Assembly (NCBI GenBank): GCA_046484535.1
Contig: JAWOIT010000072.1
Location: 1 to 7,714 of the forward strand
Source of the DNA: JAPHTQ01 sp046484535
GTDB lineage: Bacteria > Pseudomonadota > Gammaproteobacteria > Thiohalomonadales > Thiohalomonadaceae
Length of the DNA stretch: 7,714 nucleotides
Reading direction: 5' to 3'
The translations under genes and the position numbers were made by a program. Of this stretch, positions 5,530-7,714 are shown piece after piece; within the stretch, counting starts at the first letter, position 1, and every line of letters starts with the position of its first letter. A model generated the notes under the pieces. That model saw only the letters and a program-made list of their open reading frames with translations. It did no database searches and was not told the DNA's origin.

Positions 5530-6333
5530 ATGAAAGGAATGGTTTCGTTCAAGATTCTGCTGGCCGGCTGCGCGCTGATGCTTTCCGTCTCACTGAACGC
5601 CGAGACCTACTGGATTGACGGCAGCGGTCAGGTCGTCCGGGACGGCAGCGGCGATTGCGTCATCGGCTTCCATGGCACCGCCTTCCCTGAGTGCGGGGAT
5701 ATACCCATCGCCCGGGCGGAAACCGACAGCGACGGTGACGGGGTTCCCGACAGTCGTGATCGTTGCCCGGGTACTCCGGCTGGAGTACGTGTCGATGCTA
5801 CAGGGTGTCCTCTCGACAGTGATGGCGATGGGGTGGCGGACTATCTCGATAAGTGTCCCGGCACTCCGGCCGGGGTAGCGGTCGATGCCTCCGGCTGCCC
5901 ACTGGACGGCGACGGAGACGGAGTACCCGACTACCTCGACAAGTGCCCCAACACCCCTCCAGGCTCGACGGTAGATGCGCAAGGCTGCCCCGAGAAGATC
6001 GTGCTCAGGAACCTCAACTTCGCCAGCAACAGTTCCGTGCTGAACGCAGAGTCCCGCGCGAACCTCGACCGGGTGTTGATCGGCATCAAGGATAACCCTG
6101 CGATCACTCAGATCACCGTCACCGGTCATACCGACAGCCAGGGTACCGCGGACTACAACAAGGACCTCTCCGATCGCCGCGCCAAGGCCGTTGCCGACTA
6201 CCTGCGTGAGCAGGGGCTCGATGGGGTGACCATCCACAGCGTCGGCATGGGCGAGGAAAACCCAATAGCCACTAATGCCACCCCGGAGGGGCGTGCAGAG
6301 AACCGCCGGGTTGAGATCGACCTGGAGCAGTAG
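5530..6333 (+). CDS. OmpA-family envelope protein with three TSP3-type calcium repeats
   Basis: A 267-residue exported protein. Residues 1-24 are a signal peptide (cut after SLNA); LAGC at 11-14 resembles a lipobox but lies too early, with hydrophobic sequence continuing after it. A short N-terminal segment with Cys43 and Cys55 leads into three back-to-back 30-residue thrombospondin type 3 repeats (66-95, 96-125, 126-155). Each has the pattern DxDGDGVxD, then CP, then GCP, typical Ca2+ loops with a disulphide. The OmpA C-terminal domain (157-267) carries TGHTDSQG and LSDRRAKAV, with Asp202 and Arg217 at the 15-residue spacing of the peptidoglycan-binding pair, and ends with NRRVEI. No transmembrane barrel is present, so it is a periplasmic peptidoglycan-linked protein or spacer, not a porin. 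ATG 5530 follows AAGAGGG; an in-frame TTG at 5485 is upstream but lacks signal-peptide sense. Confidence 0.93.
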   Translation: MKGMVSFKILLAGCALMLSVSLNAETYWIDGSGQVVRDGSGDCVIGFHGTAFPECGDIPIARAETDSDGDGVPDSRDRCPGTPAGVRVDATGCPLDSDGDGVADYLDKCPGTPAGVAVDASGCPLDGDGDGVPDYLDKCPNTPPGSTVDAQGCPEKIVLRNLNFASNSSVLNAESRANLDRVLIGIKDNPAITQITVTGHTDSQGTADYNKDLSDRRAKAVADYLREQGLDGVTIHSVGMGEENPIATNATPEGRAENRRVEIDLEQ

Positions 6334-6353
6334 TTCATTCACCTAGGTAGATG

Positions 6354-6383
6354 AAAAAACGGCGCCCTCGGGCGCCGTTTTTT
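6354..6383 (+). terminator. Intrinsic terminator of the OmpA-family gene
   Basis: AAAAAACGGCGCCC (6354-6367), two-base gap, GGGCGCCGTTTTTT (6370-6383): perfect arms with a GC-rich core and a T-tract, 21 bases after the stop codon. The symmetric A-tract means it would also work on the minus strand. Confidence 0.95.
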
Positions 6384-6503
6384 ATGGTGATTCGCAAAGG
6401 CCGTGATAGTAACGACTCACCCCCTTATTGCCCTGAGCATAAGCAAGTCCTGGTAATGAGGGCCATGGGCCTAATGCCAGTCAGTTAAGGAAGATCACAG
6501 GCT

Positions 6504-6571
6504 TGTAGGAGCGGCATCTTGCCGCGATTTACCTGTAAGCACGCGTGTGGTCGCAGGATGCCGCTCCTACA
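6504..6571. repeat. Inverted pair of REP elements (REPIN-like)
   Basis: TGTAGGAGCGGCATC (6504-6518) is repeated exactly in inverse orientation at 6557-6571. Each arm is followed inward by a second GC-rich block (TTGCCGCGA on the left, TGCGA on the right) as in classic REP half-palindromes. GTAGGAGCGGC is the conserved head of REP sequences in pseudomonads, xanthomonads and other gammaproteobacteria, which are mobilised by RAYT transposases. The position, in an extragenic gap after a terminator, is typical. No RAYT gene lies in this window. Confidence 0.8.
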
Positions 6572-6709
6572 GTCTATAGAAACATTGAACTGTTCAGCAT
6601 CAGTCCATGGACCCACACTATCAGGCAGGCTGTGCCCGCCATCGAACTCCATGCACATAGATTTCAGGGGCGAGTAGTTACCGTTGAAGTTAAAACCATT
6701 TGCGCAACA

Positions 6710-6743
6710 TGTAGGAGTACGGGAGCGGGCGTGCCGGTCGTGA
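6710..6743 (+). repeat. Degenerate third REP-like copy
   Basis: TGTAGGAG (6710-6717) is followed, after three bases, by GGGAGCGGGCGTGCC (6721-6735) and then GGTCGTGA. This resembles a REP head joined to the GGGAGCGGGC-type REP variant, with the closing arm decayed. It lies 54 bases downstream of the final residues of the amidotransferase gene. It could be two overlapping partial copies or chance likeness. Confidence 0.4.
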
Positions 6744-6796
6744 TTCGTCGCGCGCCCTATCTCGGTGGTGACGTCCACTGCCACAATTCCCGCAGA

Positions 6797-7405
6797 TTAC
6801 ACGCCTGCCCCGTCCACATTACGCTGCAGCCACAGCTCCAGCAGCGCCAGGTGCCACAGCTTGGAGCCGCGCAACTTGGTAAAGTGAGCCTCGTTGTCCG
6901 GGTCCGCCAACAGTTTGTCGACATAGGCGCGATTGAACAGGCCTCGCTTGCGGCAGGCCTCCGAGTCGAGGATTTCGCGCATGAATTCGAGGAACTCGCC
7001 GCGCACATATTTCAACGCAGGCATAGGGAAGTAGCCCTTGGGCCGGTCGATTACCGCATCGGGAATGAGGCCGCGGGCGATCTGTTTGAGCACATACTTG
7101 TGGTCGTTGCCATCGGGGCCCAGTTTCATCTCCGGCGGCATCGACATGGCCAGCTCCACCAGTTCGTGATCCAGAAACGGTACACGCGCCTCCAGGCCCC
7201 AGGCCATGGTCATGTTGTCCACCCGCTTGACGGGGTCGTCGACCAACATGACTGTCGTGTCGATGTGCAGCGCCTTGTCGACCGGCGCCTCGGCATTTAT
7301 CTCATCAAAATAGGATTCGACAAAGCGGCGACTGTAGTCTTCACTCACGAACCCGGGCTCGACCGCCGCGGCGAACTCGGCGTGGTCGCGGTCGAAGAAC
7401 ACTCG
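6797..7405 (-). CDS. Asparagine-synthetase-like amidotransferase, C-terminal third only
   Basis: About 200 residues of the synthetase domain of a class II glutamine-dependent amidotransferase. Visible are VFFDRDHAEF, DTTVMLVDDPVKRVDNM, GLEARVPFLDHELVELA, the Lys of HKYVLKQIA, RPKGYFPMPALKY and GSKLWHLALLELWL before the TAA. The run from VDDPVKRVDNM to RPKGYFP resembles N-acetylglutaminylglutamine amidotransferase (AsnO-like, osmolyte NAGGN synthesis) more than plain AsnB, but this is from memory of the family. The N-terminal glutaminase domain with its catalytic Cys, and the SGGLDS ATP loop, should follow upstream (past 7405). That space instead codes for an unrelated oxidoreductase on the other strand. 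About 380 residues are missing, so as shown it cannot be functional. The open frame continues to an ATG at 7477, but residues before the VFFDRDH segment are not family-like. Confidence 0.85.
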   Translation of the reverse strand, partial: RVFFDRDHAEFAAAVEPGFVSEDYSRRFVESYFDEINAEAPVDKALHIDTTVMLVDDPVKRVDNMTMAWGLEARVPFLDHELVELAMSMPPEMKLGPDGNDHKYVLKQIARGLIPDAVIDRPKGYFPMPALKYVRGEFLEFMREILDSEACRKRGLFNRAYVDKLLADPDNEAHFTKLRGSKLWHLALLELWLQRNVDGAGV

Positions 7406-7714
7406 CGTCTTCGCGGCCCCGACCGACCATTGGCACGTCCTGGTCGGGCTCGAAGCGGCCCGCGCGGGCAAAGACATCTATCTCGAAAAACCGATGGGCC
7501 TGAGCCTGGCCGAGGACCAGGCGCTGCGCGAGACGTGCCACCGCTGCGGCACGATCTTCCAGTTCGGCACACAGCAGCGTTCGGAGCGGAACTTCCGCTT
7601 CGCTTGCGAGCTGGCGATCAACGAGCGCATCGGCAAGCTGCGTGAGATCAACGTCTGGTGTGCGGGCAGCTCGTCGGGCGGCTCGCGCCAACCGGCACCG
7701 GCGCCGGACTGGAT
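7404..7714 (+). CDS. Gfo/Idh/MocA-family oxidoreductase, internal fragment
   Basis: The frame running to the window edge codes for about 103 residues of a Gfo/Idh/MocA NAD(P)-dependent sugar or inositol oxidoreductase. Signatures in order are APTDHWH (7416-7436), AARAGKDIYLEKPMGLSLAE with the conserved EKP, FQFGTQQRSERNFRFA, and NERIGKLREINVW. The N-terminal Rossmann strand and GxGxxG loop (about 90-100 residues) that must precede DHWH are absent; the sequence to the left is the antisense of the amidotransferase. The combination of TDHWH, EKPM and GTQQRS resembles members from Planctomycetes and related phyla more than proteobacterial ones, by memory only. The region also looks richer in G+C than the rest of the window. 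It may come from another genome joined by error. Confidence 0.8.

Larger units (their letters stand above)
6384..6796. other. Gene-free stretch with REP elements
   Basis: No open frame here has a ribosome site, family likeness or a believable product. The only structures seen are the inverted REP pair at 6504-6571 and a degenerate REP-like copy at 6710-6743. The parts 6384-6503 and 6572-6709 show nothing recognisable. Confidence 0.7.

Noticed and set aside
5530..5571. Lipoprotein signal (LAGC) in the OmpA-family protein
   Set aside because: Cys14 is too early and is followed by more hydrophobic residues up to a normal SLNA cleavage site, so signal peptidase I is more likely.
5725..5994. Possible CRISPR or satellite array from the repeated 90-base units
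   Set aside because: The units are coding, in frame and contiguous without spacers; they encode TSP3 calcium loops.
5590..6342. Minus-strand open frame of 250 codons opposite the OmpA gene
   Set aside because: The plus strand carries unmistakable TSP3 and OmpA motifs with a terminator; the antisense frame has no start signal or domain.
6545..7645. Long plus-strand open frame of 366 codons
   Set aside because: It runs antisense to the clear amidotransferase fragment and then out of frame with the oxidoreductase; it has no ribosome site and no family likeness, and arises from GC-rich codon use.

Overview
The window reads as a piece of a gammaproteobacterial genome, most likely a respiratory and possibly sulfur-oxidising lineage. 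This rests on a gammaproteobacterial-type RNase T, a CGFS monothiol glutaredoxin (GrxD), a TraB/GumN protein, a TSP3-repeat OmpA protein and REP elements of the GTAGGAGCGGC type. The lineage is inferred from gene content only; no phylogenetic marker such as rRNA is present.

Layout. A TraB/GumN-family gene runs off the left edge (minus, 1-722) and is divergent from RNase T (rnt, plus, 775-1419). A four-gene minus-strand operon for a membrane-bound, multihaem c-type cytochrome chain follows (4292 down to 1448). Its transcription order is cytochrome b561, a b561-dihaem cytochrome c fusion, a SHP-type monohaem cytochrome c, and a free dihaem cytochrome c (DHC). Divergent from it is a very acidic small lipoprotein (plus, 4560-4871), which shares a bidirectional terminator with grxD (minus, 4970-5308). 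A TSP3-OmpA envelope protein (plus, 5530-6333) follows with its own strong terminator. After that comes a gene-free stretch (6334-6796) with an inverted REP pair and a degenerate third REP. The right end holds the C-terminal third of an asparagine-synthetase-like amidotransferase (minus, 6797 to about 7405). It abuts, head to head, an N-terminally truncated Gfo/Idh/MocA oxidoreductase on the plus strand (about 7404-7714).

How the genes work together. The operon encodes two b-type membrane modules and five c-type haem sites (2+2+1), all predicted to face the periplasm. By family knowledge the b561 units would take electrons from the quinol pool, DHC modules would carry them, and SHP, which has an Asn-ligated haem able to open for small ligands, would be the end point. 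The substrate or terminal acceptor cannot be read from the sequence. The duplicated b561 and DHC parts, one pair fused into a single chain, are the most interesting biology here.

The right-end junction near 7400-7412, where two unrelated genes both lose their N-termini, looks like an assembly chimera or a rearrangement breakpoint. It should be resolved before anything right of it is assigned to this genome.
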